Source: Apophysomyces variabilis
Taxonomy: Eukaryota; Mucoromycota; Mucoromycetes; Mucorales; Mucoraceae
Assembly (NCBI GenBank): GCA_002749535.1
Contig: MZZL01000376.1
Location: 558,001 to 622,000 of the forward strand
Direction: 5' to 3'
Length of the DNA stretch: 64,000 nucleotides
How positions within the stretch are numbered: position 1 is the first letter of the stretch; each line of letters begins with the position of its first letter. Positions 48,601 to 59,764 of the stretch are shown here, one piece after another. The notes beneath the pieces are model-generated. The model made no database searches. It was not told the origin of the DNA and saw only the letters and a program-made list of their open reading frames with translations. A program made the position numbers and the translations under genes.

Positions 48601-49347
48601 AGGGCTGACGATGGAGACGGTGAGGCATGTTACGAGCTTGCAGTGCACCTATGGGACACAGGAGAGTATCAAAAAGCGTTGGATATGTATGAAAGGGCTG
48701 CACAGCTGTGGGACGCCAATGCATGTTATGCATTAGGAAACCTTTATCATTCGGGATTCTCTTCTGACCATTTCACCATTCCTCAAAACTCACAACTGGC
48801 ATATATGTATTACTCCGTTGGTAGTACATCCCCGACGGTTTGGGAGTCCATAATCTATCTGAACATGATAAAGGTTGCTCAATATTATGAAAAAGGATGC
48901 AACAAACTCCCGGACATTCATTACGATAAGGCTCGGCAGTGGTACCTGACAGCCAACTACAGCCTTGATCCGGATGACCAGGGTAATAGCGATAGATCAC
49001 CAGCATTATTAGCAATAGGAAAGCTTGAACACTCTTGGGCTATGGCAACAAGCGACCCACTGGAAGCCAACGAGCATAGTCAGAATGCTTTCAATATGTT
49101 TCACCGATGCATGGAAGCGCAACCGTACGCCAAATTTATGGTTGCAATGTACCATCTGTATGGTTGGGGTATCCGGCAGCCAGATCCAGGTCTCGCATTT
49201 AACATGCTGCTTAGCCTTGTTGAATCAGGTCTTAAAGAAGTTCCACTTGCAATAGCCAAATGCTACGAAGAAGGTGCCGGTGTAGAACGTGATCCTGTCA
49301 AGGCCGCAGCATATCGGGAAATGGCTAATCAAGTGCCTAAAGAGTAG
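42681..49347 (+). pseudogene. Giant multi-module MACPF-like / Sel1 protein, member B (two +1 frame breaks)
   Basis: Paralogue of A with the same architecture. Nineteen exons: 42681-43124, 43185-43344, 43401-43587, 43639-44151, 44207-44360, 44407-44505, 44567-45144, 45363-45516, 45568-45687, 45747-46246, 46304-46460, 46511-46792, 46844-47109, 47161-47286, 47337-47541, 47600-47915, 47960-48042, 48102-48477 and 48549-49347. Phases fit throughout except 43401-43587 and 43639-44151, which each carry one base too many: near 43405-43415, and at an A8 run at about 43926-43933 where A has none. These stop translation inside module 1. Modules 2-4, the linker (DYLW split by an intron) and Sel1 repeats are open. 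It is either a young pseudogene or two assembly errors; the second, at a homopolymer, fits an error better. Two introns, after 47541 and after 48477, are absent from A. I list it as a pseudogene, but about 1,840 residues would be expected if both breaks are artefacts. Confidence 0.75.
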
Positions 49348-49695
49348 AGCTACCTTGAGCTATCAATTCATCCAACAAAAGACCAAGTATTTCTTAGCAA
49401 GTAAAGCTTGAGCATAACTTCTGCTCTCCCTTTCGTTTCTAATTATGGGTGGAAATCTGATATATTACAAGATCCGCATGCTATGTACATTTCCTTCCCT
49501 TGATTTGGTTCCACATTCGCTTCTTTCATGGCGTAAACGCAAAGAAAAAAAAGAGAAACATGCAAGGGAAGGACCATGCTCTGATATATGAATGGAATTG
49601 AGAAAGATAACGAGTGCAAAAAAAAGAAGAGGAAATGTGTGCAAAACAAGGGAGAAACAAGAGATATCGAAAGAAGATTAAAAAAGTGGTGTAGT
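49348..49695. other. Convergent gap, giant gene B / TRK-B
   Basis: About 350 bp of A-rich 3' flank shared by two converging genes. No gene is seen. Confidence 0.5.
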
Positions 49696-52266
49696 TTAAA
49701 GGGTACTAGATCGATTATAGAACATAACTGTAGGTCCATTCATATTAGAAACAGAGGTATTGCGTCGACGGAGCATATTGTCTTCTTCTTCGCGTTGCTC
49801 CAATTGTTCGGAAGGCAAAAGCACTGCCCGATCGATAGCAGCCGGTAGACCTATACAGTAAACAAAAATTGAATGGTATGAGAAAAAGAGTCTACATGTC
49901 AAGTCACTGTTCTTTAATTACCTCGATGGCGACCACGGTACATCAGGGCAATCAAAACGAGTTTACTCAAGGTGCGATAGGCTCCAGCTTGGGAAGTAGA
50001 TGTTCCCGGAAAGCCGGTCGATGCGCCGACATTAGCGAAGGCCGAGACACATTCATAGATCACCGTTGACATGGTGATTGCGGAAGGAGACATGATTTCT
50101 TCGGCTTCGATGACACTGATGAGGAAAATGCCGACAATAACCCAACAAATATCACTGGTCAGTTGGCGTTGGATTTGGGTAATCACAAAGAAGTCTGGAC
50201 CACGCAAGACACGTTTGGAAGTTGTCACGACACTGCTGATCGTCGGATGTCGGCGTAACTTAATAAATGGTGCTGGTCCATTCAGTTCCTGCTCGCTGAA
50301 ACGAACAGGCTCCTCATCATCTTGACCACGGAATATACCAAGGGAACGTTCCTGAAAAGAAAAAAATTAGAGTTTAGCTATTTGTTATGCTTAAATGTTA
50401 TGCTTCATTATTTTGCATTTCTGTTGCTTTTTTACCTGATAGACGTTACTGTTACGCATCGAGATGGCCACCGGATAAACGCTGATGTACATAGCCACTA
50501 TATACACCAATTGCGTACCTGGATTAATATCGGCCAAACCAACCACACTAAAGCCAGCTAAACGAAGTCATGATGCATGTGAGTACACATTATTCTTTGT
50601 CACGGGAAAAAAAACACTCGGCATATGGCTTACCGTTTCGAGTAGCAACGGACTGGAAAATACCATCCAAGACGCGAGATGGCCAAGGAAGTTGGTTGAT
50701 AACAGGTAACCAATAATTTAAAGACAGGAAGGCGATGACTTCCACTAATGTGATCATGATCAAGACGATCAAGAGCCACCATGTCTTAGTAGCCGGAAAG
50801 AGAGTGGTGAAACACCGACGAGGATGATCAAGTAAGTAACGAAACGTTTCGCGCCGCATGACTCTCGATTTAGGCGTGAGTTTATACAGGACCCAGATGA
50901 TGAAACGCAGCAAGATCGCAAAGGCCGTGTTCCCGGCCAAAATCAGGATAATAGCTACGATCAGGGGAAACGGTGTGTTCTGGAATGGGGTCATACTGGC
51001 ATCGAGAACGCTCATACCGAGGTTGTTCATCGCCGATACGCTAAGGAACATGGAGAAAAGCCAAGGGTTGGTGGGTTCGGGGTTGGAGGTGGCAAGCACC
51101 TCTTGACAGTACGGAGAGACGGCGACAAAGATCCGATAGATAAAACCGCAACCAAAGATAAAGCCCAAGTAATAACACGCCACAATTCGTGCCAACATGT
51201 CCAACGCACGGTACTCTGCCCCGCCTATGCGGTAACGCTGTTCTCGAGTAAGTTGACTTTTCTCGATCGGTTGACGCATAATGTACTCGTAATCTTGGTC
51301 ATCCTCATCATCGGGCAGGCCGGCTGTCTGATCGTCATCTCCTCCAGTTTCTTTCGCAATTTTTTGCAGCAGTTCATCCAGTCGCCGTGAACGTTCCAGA
51401 CGTTGGCGCGCCATTTCACGTTGACGTTCGATATTATCTGCAAAAGCGATTCCTTGGCCTACTGCCGTATTGCCGTCGGTTGTGCCACTCAGGGATGTGG
51501 CGGTTGTCACACGGCGGAGATCGTTGTCAGCGTTGCTGTCGGCTTTCTCAGCAACATCGCACGGGTGAGCCGACCTAGAAAATTGCCTTTGAAGTTCTAG
51601 CGATTCCTGCTGCTGCGGAGCTGGTAACTTGACGTCGTACTCTTGCTGTTTGCTCTGCAAATCTTTCTGGTATTCTCTGAACTGAGTAATCAGACTGTAG
51701 ATATCGTTGGTGCGGGTTGCATGCGTATCAAAGGATTGGCGACGGCTTCGCATTTTTTGGTCGGTATTGCCTTGCACAGGTGTTGAATGAGTGGACATGA
51801 AGGATAAACGACGGCGGATCGGTGGGCCTATATCACTTCCTGTTCTTTTCTGACCTGTCTCGATATCGATCTTTCTCCGTCGTTTATGTTGTTCTCTGAG
51901 TTGCATTGCCTTATTGTATAATAAGATATCCTCGAAACGTTTTGAGAAGTAATAGCGTCGGACCATGACAACGAAAAAGGAAATGATGATGTGTGAACAG
52001 AAGAACGAATTGAGCATGAGAAGAGTGAGCTGCCAATTGCTCAGATCAGACATATTGATTGTGTTCAGTCCGGTATTGGTGACCCCTGTGGTTGCCATGA
52101 AGAGGACATCAATATAAGCAAAGTTTGTCCCGGGTTCACAGTAATAAAGGGCCGAACTGATAAGGATCATGAAAGCAATGTAGGAATAGTGTAGCTCCAG
52201 GAAGTGAACCTTTGTTTCCCAGAAGTGACATACACGCTCCCACAACGCTTTATGCAAACGCACCAT
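49696..52266 (-). CDS. TRK/HKT-family potassium transporter, copy B
   Basis: Four exons, 50634-52266, 50436-50557, 49922-50351 and 49696-49850, give 779 residues. Exons 2-4 are 122, 430 and 155 bp, exactly as in TRK-A at 12680-15090, and all three introns have the same phase. The first pore loop follows FAYIDVLFMATTGVTNTGLN and the last is YECVSAFANVGASTGFPG; the loop between them is again long and charged. The filter positions differ slightly from A (TGVTNTG versus TSGTNTG), and GASTGF replaces GGSLGY, so the two copies may differ in affinity or selectivity. The conserved C-terminus LPAAIDRAVLLPSEQLE is shared. Start ATG 52266 was chosen because it opens the conserved WETKVHFLELHY region. 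Confidence 0.94.
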
Positions 52267-53388
52267 GGATATGTATAAAAAGAAAAGGGGGAGGATACTA
52301 TGGAGACGAATTCAACAATGAAAATGGAGATGGAAGGTAAGTGAAAAGAATGGAGAGAAGAGAGAGAAAAATAAAAAGAAATGGAAAAACTGAGAGAGGA
52401 CTGGTTTCCCAGCGACAACAACACACACTCCTATATCGGTCTTTCAAACCCAAGAACAAATCGAACACTGGGTTTAGATTACGGGTTGAGGCATTTTCAT
52501 GAATAAGGCAAAGAAAGAACGGGTGGTCAGAAATTGCCATTTTATGAACTTGCATCGGCGCTTGTATCCAGCTAAACCCATTTTCCCTCGCCCCTTTATG
52601 GTCTAGATTAGTCAAACAAAAAGATATGGCCTATACCTTTATACCCGTGAACGGGAAAACGATTATAACATTCTTGAAACTTAACCCTCTTACACCGACA
52701 AAAAAAAAGAGATAAACAACCTTTCGATTCCTCCCCCGATATCATCAACCTACATAAAACACGAGGATAATTCAACTGAGTCGCCCATGTCACTCTCCAG
52801 AAATAGAAACTAAAAAAAGAAAAAAAGTTTTTATCTGTGTTGCTACAGATAACTATGCAGTAAGAAAAATGAATGTCATAGTGATCTAGTTCCTTTCTAA
52901 ATGATAATGGAAGAAATTTTTTTTGCATTTGTTTTTTGTTACTGACTAATAGGTTCATATAAAGAAAGAGATGCTTTCTATTTTCTGTCGGTGCGTTTAC
53001 CGCCCTATGCACCCAATCACCCGGTTCGTGTAACTGATGGGTTGTTTTTTTTTTTCAGCAAAGCATTAGGTTGGAGCTTTTCAGACGGCCCCCTTGCGTA
53101 CGCAGACTCGTTTGTAACCATGGCATGGACGTGTTTTGTACCACACTATATGTCAGCTGTCAGACAAGCAAAAAAAAAACGCCCTTTTCCCCAGCATAAT
53201 GCGTGCACAGAGGTAACATGACATGCTAAACATACACTAATAAGGGGAAAAAAAAAAAGGAAACGAAATACACATATACACATAGGCCCTCGGTCTCTTT
53301 TTCTCTTCTGTTTCAAAGATTTATTAACAGGGTATAAACTTTGTCTTTTTCTTTGTTACTCTAATCCATTTATTTTTCTTTTTCTGTC
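52267..53388. other. Intergenic region between TRK-B and the PPR gene
   Basis: Promoter side of TRK-B on the left, 3' flank of the PPR gene on the right. It has several A/T homopolymers. No supported gene. Confidence 0.5.
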
Positions 53389-55536
53389 CTATTTACACAA
53401 CTCGCCTGCAGCGATGTCGACGCCCTTTTCCATGTCAAATCCACGCGCTTTGATCTCATCGAGAATGGTCTGCGCTTCTTTGACCTTCTTGGCTCGTATG
53501 TAACACACCACCAATGACTCATAGCTCTTGGCTGTAACCAGTCCGTTTCCTTGGAGTAAGTGAAACCATCGTTCACTTGCTGTCACATCCCCTTCCAATG
53601 CACAGGCTTGCAGCACCGCTTGTATTGAATCGGCCAACGATTCGATGTTGTCTGTCTTGATTCTGTCTGCGAGATGCATTTGTGCGCCGTCCAGATCCCC
53701 GAATTGCAGCTGGGCCTGGATAATGATATGATGAGTAGTCGGATTAGGTCGTGCCAGGGGATGCGCCAGTACGCGGTCCACCTGATCCCACATCTCCAAC
53801 ATGGAATAACCCTCCACCATGATGTTGAGAGCTGTTGTTGTAAAGCTTGTTTTGTTTTGCCACATGGTCTCGGCTTTGGCTAATTCGCCATATTTGAAAT
53901 AAGCATCCATTAATATGTCTCTTGCGTGTTCCATTGTCATTTCCGGTACACCCTGTGTCTCCAAAAGAGATGCATACTGCTGTTCAGCATTCGTCACATC
54001 CCCCATACGGCAATATTCTCGTATGAGAAGGACATACCACGCCCCTCGTATGCGGACATTCGGGTCTTCCGACTTCATTTCTCGGATCACCTCCAGCATC
54101 TGCTTCGCTGATTCCAGATCCCCTCGTTTACTACAGGCCCTGATGATCGCATACACCACGTTGGTACTCGGTTGCCACCCATGAGATAAAAGATCATAGA
54201 AAAGTGACATGGCTGAAATCAGATGACATTTGCTTGCAAACATAATGATAGTTTTATGTATTTCCCCCAAGATCGGTCGACCAAACCGATACCCGTGGTT
54301 CCTGAGATCCCAGTAGATCTGTTCTGCGTCAGTCAGGGCATCATGTTTTAAGTAGTAAGATAATAATGATGCAACTGCTGTCTCATCAATAAACGGCCCG
54401 GATTTTCTGGTCTTGATTATGGCCTGCCATAATTGCCGTAGTGTTTCAAACCGTATACTGTCGTCATTTTCCAGCAACACTGCATCGGAAGCATAGGCCT
54501 TCGCAAAATACTCGTACACCTTTTGGTCTGCCTCGACTCCATCCTGAAGCATCAGTCGAAAGATACGGATCGCGGCATCCACATTGACCTGTGCCGTCCT
54601 AGCTGCTGCCGATCGGTACTGACAGAGATGACCGCGAATAAGGGTATGGTAAGTCTCGACGCTTAATCCTCCTTTGGCAAGATATCGAGCACGGAAATAA
54701 TCAAACAATTGCTCGGCGGCATCCATACGGCCGCCGTATGTACAACCCACCAGGGCTTCATTCCACGTTTCAGCATCCAAACAGACACCGGCATTGTGCG
54801 CCGTGAGTAACATGGGCTGTATCGCGCGATGACCCACACTAGCCATCATTTTAAACAGCTTTTTTAGCCTGTTTCCTGTACGTCGGTAGTCTTTTTCCGC
54901 TTCCAGGACCATCAGTTGATCAAACCATAGCCGCATCGTCCGTAATGCCCTAGGACTGCCATCGTCATGCAAGGCAAGACCCATGAGAAGTTGCAAATAT
55001 GTCGTACGTGTTGGTTTGACGCCATGCAGCCTCATTTCGTAAAGCAACTTTTTTGCCGCGCGTTGACGACGTATATCACCAAAGTTCTTCGCGTGAGCTT
55101 TAATAAGGCTATTGTACATCTTGATACTGGGTATCTCTCCTGACTGATAAAGATCGCTCAGCACTCGATAGGCCTCGTCAACACGATTGTTTTTTGCATG
55201 TTCCAGTACAGTTTTCTCCAGTAAGGCAATGTGAGGGCAATGGGAATGAGGTTGCGAATGGGGCGTGCCCGGTGGAGTAGTAGTGGTAGTAGCAGTAATA
55301 GTAGTAGTAGTTGGAGGGAAACGACGTACGGTGGTAGGCGATCTATTCACTGTTGTTGTTATTTTCTTTGGTGGCCGGTGATGAAGATGCAATGCGGCCG
55401 GATTCGCGTCATGACAAGCCAATGTTGAGGCATGGCGACACGGTTTGACGGCGATGGCAAGCAGGTTGATGTTGAGCCACGAGATTCTTCGTTTCCATAG
55501 GGAGCGGCACAAAGTATTGCCTCCGGTAATAGACAT
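53389..55536 (-). CDS. Mitochondrial pentatricopeptide-repeat (PPR) protein
   Basis: Intronless, 715 residues. The N-terminus has a basic, Arg-rich start suited to mitochondrial import, then a Thr/Pro-rich low-complexity stretch (about 50-100). From about residue 100 on, PPR-like helical hairpins of about 35 residues are seen, for example NNRVDEAYRVLSDLYQSGEIP with IKMYNSLIKAHAK, and KPTRTTYLQLLMG, WQPSTNVVYAIIRACSKRG. PPR proteins bind organellar RNA. The RNA target is not deducible, though it may act in mitochondrial RNA maturation or translation. I know no specific homologue. Confidence 0.85.
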   Translation of the reverse strand: MSITGGNTLCRSLWKRRISWLNINLLAIAVKPCRHASTLACHDANPAALHLHHRPPKKITTTVNRSPTTVRRFPPTTTTITATTTTTPPGTPHSQPHSHCPHIALLEKTVLEHAKNNRVDEAYRVLSDLYQSGEIPSIKMYNSLIKAHAKNFGDIRRQRAAKKLLYEMRLHGVKPTRTTYLQLLMGLALHDDGSPRALRTMRLWFDQLMVLEAEKDYRRTGNRLKKLFKMMASVGHRAIQPMLLTAHNAGVCLDAETWNEALVGCTYGGRMDAAEQLFDYFRARYLAKGGLSVETYHTLIRGHLCQYRSAAARTAQVNVDAAIRIFRLMLQDGVEADQKVYEYFAKAYASDAVLLENDDSIRFETLRQLWQAIIKTRKSGPFIDETAVASLLSYYLKHDALTDAEQIYWDLRNHGYRFGRPILGEIHKTIIMFASKCHLISAMSLFYDLLSHGWQPSTNVVYAIIRACSKRGDLESAKQMLEVIREMKSEDPNVRIRGAWYVLLIREYCRMGDVTNAEQQYASLLETQGVPEMTMEHARDILMDAYFKYGELAKAETMWQNKTSFTTTALNIMVEGYSMLEMWDQVDRVLAHPLARPNPTTHHIIIQAQLQFGDLDGAQMHLADRIKTDNIESLADSIQAVLQACALEGDVTASERWFHLLQGNGLVTAKSYESLVVCYIRAKKVKEAQTILDEIKARGFDMEKGVDIAAGELCK

Positions 55537-57763
55537 GAAGGGTTTCCAAAGAAGTATACGACGGTGAATGTGCGCGATCGTCCTGCTTTATCTTTTCAGT
55601 GAAACGCCTCTTTCTCCTCTCCCCTTTCTTTCTTTTTGGGTATTTCCGGCGGGGCACACCACATCAAAATTTTTTTCCAGGAAATTTAGATCGGGTGCAA
55701 GATTCGCAATTTAAACAGGATGACGTCAGTAATAGCAACCCGTATTGTATTGTCGCTATGATCTCAAAGTTCTTAAGTTAACTGTGTTAAATACATGTAA
55801 CAAAGGACGTTCTAAACACAGATGCATCTTGAAATAATTGGCCTAGGTTAGCAGATATCTACTAACGATCCACTTCAAAACGGCCATGGTAGAAGCTGAG
55901 TCTTAACAGGCTTCTGCCTGGGGTAACACAGAGCAGATCTTTCTCCTGGAGATATAGACTTCTTGGAAACTATACTTCTTGATCTATCTTCAAAAAAAAT
56001 TTGTAAAAGACATGGTATTAAATAAACTTAAATTGTTATTTAGCTTGAGAGATTTGGTTCTACCATGGCTGATGAATAAGCTTGCAAGCCTATCATTATA
56101 ATTAAGAGGAGAGCCTTTTTGTATCAGTTCATTGACCGTATCCTATGAGGAATATGGGCAGCAATTTCAATACAAAGATAATTATTACAGTATACCCAAC
56201 AAACAAATATTGCATCTATTGCATTACCTTTTTCTTTTGCACTTTGCTAAGTTACTGAGATCTTATTGGCCAATCATCCAGTTATCTTTAATTAAACGAG
56301 GAACTCTTCACTCCAAAGTTGATTTGCTTCTTGAAGCCCGTGCACGCTTTAATTAGTCTTTTTGTAAATAAGAAAATGTGCACGGGCCGTTGCATCATTG
56401 TATAAGCGCATATTGTATCACCGACCTGTCAGTGACGGAAGATCACTCTTGAAAACCAGTGAGAAAGTTCCCATGGTATTATCCTCAGCATTTAACTGTC
56501 AATCCCGCAATTCGGGTAAGACGTTAATTTCCTTATGCAGGTAACCTAACAGTTAGTACATAGAAGGGACTTTTCCCTATCCTTGTTCCAGTCAGCTTCT
56601 GGAGCAGTACAAGAATAATAAAGTAACGGCCTGTTGTTATCTCGAAACTGATTGGCACCATGCTTTCCTAAAATGAAAAGGAAGATCTGAACCAGATTTA
56701 CAAGCATACTCTCAAATACTTATAAACAAAGGAAGTGTAAACCTGTATGATATTTAAAGAAAAATATATTCTTTTTTGGTCACTGGACGCGCATATAAGC
56801 ACATATACTCGAGCCTTGCTCATCACGCAAGTAAGATATCTCTTTTTATGGCGCTGGTAACGATGGCCTTATGCTGTTCAAATTGACCAGGGCCAAAGCT
56901 GAAATTCCGTATCATCAGTAAACAACTTGTCGTCGCTATAAACTCCGTGATTCTTAAAACGTGCTGATCCGCTTGTAATGTAGCGGAGATTGCTACGTTT
57001 CGGGAAAGTTATGATCTGCAGCCAAGGTATCAATAGAACTTATTGCATTGTTTATACATTATAAGCTGTTGATGCTATATAAGTTGGACTGATGCAAATT
57101 TTTCTGATCTGTGTTTGTAAGTAGATACAATTGCAGTAATGCAGTAACTTGGAGCGCTTTCTGGTTTGAAATACAATGTTTATTCTAGAAGATCCTTAAT
57201 CTGGTTTATGATACACAAAGCAAACCGCTTGTTGCGTCGTTATGAAAGGTGTTATGCAAATCAGGGGACGGTCTTAACTGCTGCATTCGAAAGACTGCCG
57301 CAGGACGAGAGTGGCTGCTGTCTGATGGTGACCGGTTTAAATAAGCTTGATTGTCACATAGTTAAACGAAAAACGTAGGAATAGACCTGTATTCCATCAT
57401 ACTGCTTGATTTGTCTTACGCTTATGGGATTCTAGGACACAAAGACCCATGTTGTCCATGGATTTCATACCTGTGTTGCTGTGAGGAAAAGGGAAAAGGG
57501 TACTGCAATTAACGCAATTTATGACAGACAGCTTGATTTATGCAAAAGCAATAAACTTAGTGGTATAGCGAATCCATAACAAATAGATGCCATGAGTCAT
57601 GGACTGTAATTGAGAATGGAGAAAAGCTGGAGAGTAGTTTAATGTCCGCCAAAACGCAAGGCGACCAAACTTCAGTACGAAAATTAACCTTTTCTCTTCT
57701 CACCTTGACCCTACAGCAAAAAGACACGCACTTTTTTCTGTTATCACTCGAACCATTCTCACC
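55537..57763. other. Long intergenic region between PPR and CDC55 genes
   Basis: This 2.2 kb gap lies between divergently oriented genes. It contains a 10-bp perfect inverted repeat (GCCCGTGCAC at 56336-56345 and its complement at 56378-56387). Short frames at 56132-56356 and 57166-57378 are unrecognised. No other feature is supported. Confidence 0.5.
56336..56387. repeat. 10-bp perfect inverted repeat with 32-nt spacer
   Basis: GCCCGTGCAC at 56336-56345 and GTGCACGGGC at 56378-56387 form a GC-rich stem in an AT-rich gap. It could be a transcription-factor site pair, a transcribed hairpin or a transposon end; the sequence alone does not decide. Confidence 0.6.
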
Positions 57764-59764
57764 ATGACAGATGAACATAACTGGAAATTCGCTCAATGCT
57801 TTGGTGACAAAGGCGATTCAGACGATGTCACTGAAGGTATAAAAGAAAAAAAAACTTCATCCCATGTTTTTTCTTTTTATTTTTTCGGGGATACGGAAAA
57901 CGGCAAGGGGTACATGCAATGAACCCGAAATGCTCTTACCATAGCGCATGAAAAGGGAAGAGAAAATAGAGGGAGAGGTTATTGAATAGTGCATTCGGGG
58001 AAAATGACATCTGGAACACGTTACGTTTTCTGCGTGATTCACACCGTGAATAACGTTCTTTTCTATATCTTTTGATAGCCGACATTATCTCGGCAGTAGA
58101 ATTCGATCAGACTGGTGATTATCTAGCTACTGGTGACAAGGGCGGACGCGTCGTTCTGTTTGAACGCAATGAAAGTGTAAGTTCTTGTATTTAATGACAC
58201 GCCAGAGTCATATCCAAAATTGATCGGATCGATGCTTGATTTAGAAAAAAGGATGCGAGTACAAGTTTCATACCGAATTCCAATCGCATGAAGCAGAATT
58301 CGATTATCTAAAGAGTTTGGAAATCGAAGAAAAGATCAACAAAATCAAATGGTGCAAGCGGCAGAACTCGGCTCATTTTCTTCTTTCCACAAATGGTAAA
58401 AAAAAGATTTATTACCTTTTGCAGATTTCGTCTTTTGTTATGAGTCTGACAGAAAAAGCAATCAACAGACAAAACGATCAAACTATGGAAAGTGTTTGAA
58501 AAATCACTCAAGGTCGTTGCGGAAAACAACTTGGGTGACGGTCCTCAACCAGGAATTAACACGCTTCGAGTGCCCAAACTGGCGCATCATGACACTATCA
58601 TCGCGGCCGTGCCAAGAAAAGTCTATGCAAACGGTAAGATGAAAAAGCTGCGCACAATGTATTTTCAAAGAAAGACTGCTCATATCACCTGTATTTGCGA
58701 TACAGCCCATGCGTATCACATTAACTCGATATCCATCAATTCTGATAGCGAGACATACCTGTCAGCAGACGACTTACGGATCAACTTGTGGAACTTGGAC
58801 ATTTCCGACCAAAGTTTCAGTAAGTCGCCAAAAAAAAAGCAATTGTAGGATGATCTAACGCTCAATGGATCAGACATCGTCGATATCAAGCCGGTGAACA
58901 TGGAAGAATTAACAGAAGTGATCACTGCCGCCGACTTCCACCCCTACCATTGTAACGTGTTTATGTATAGCTCAAGCAAGGGAACGATCAAGCTCAGTGA
59001 CATGAGAGAATCGGCTCTCTGTGACCAACATGCAAAAGGTACATACAATAACGCCAAGTTATCCGATGTTGATTAGCTTTTGAACGTACGCAGTGTTTGA
59101 GGAACCGGAAGATCCTGCCAACCGATCTTTCTTTTCCGAGATCATTTCTTCTGTTTCGGATGTGAAGTTCAGCCATGATGGTCGATATATTCTATCTCGA
59201 GACTATCTAACATTGAAAATCTGGGATATCAATATGGACAACAAGCCTGTGAAGACCATCAATATTCACGATCAACTTAGAACGAAACTATGTGATCTAT
59301 ATGAAAATGACTGCATCTTCGACAAATTCGAGTGTACTTTCAGTGGAGATGACAGGTAAAGCCTTTTGGCCTTGCTAGAGACATGTGACTCATTCGAATT
59401 ATGATAGTTCTGTTCTGACTGGTTCCTACAGCAACACCTTCCATCTTTATGATCGTGAAGGAAAGACGGATATTGCTCTGCAGGCGGATAAGAGTGCATT
59501 CAAAGCTAAACGCTTAGGCTCATCAAAGAACAAGATGACATTGGCAAGGGGCCCTAATAAAGCTGGAGGAGCGGGTGCAGATGGTATGGACTTTAACAAG
59601 AAGATCTTGCATGCATCGTGGCATCCACAGGAAAATACCATTGCAGTGGCTGCTACAAATAACTTGTTCATATTTACGTAAGTTTGTTTTGGCACGAAAA
59701 AATGGATCTCTCTAATACCTTCTTTTTTTTCTCCCTCTTGTTTTAAACCAGCGAGCAACATTAA
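57764..59764 (+). CDS. CDC55: PP2A regulatory B subunit (B55/PR55)
   Basis: WD40 beta-propeller subunit that directs protein phosphatase 2A to its substrates in mitosis and signalling. Nine exons: 57764-57836, 58079-58176, 58245-58395, 58469-58633, 58706-58819, 58874-59038, 59094-59355, 59408-59677 and 59752-59764, all in phase; 436 residues. It opens with [11 protein letters not shown], then [78 protein letters not shown] and [21 protein letters not shown], all signatures of B55. The fifth exon begins at 58706 rather than at an earlier AG because only that join gives the conserved ANAHAYHIN. The last exon is only four codons plus the stop. The many introns contrast with the intronless PPR and acyltransferase genes. 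Confidence 0.97.

Noticed and set aside
52608..53012. 134-codon minus frame upstream of TRK-B
   Set aside because: Rich in Phe/Lys from A/T homopolymers, with no recognisable domain.
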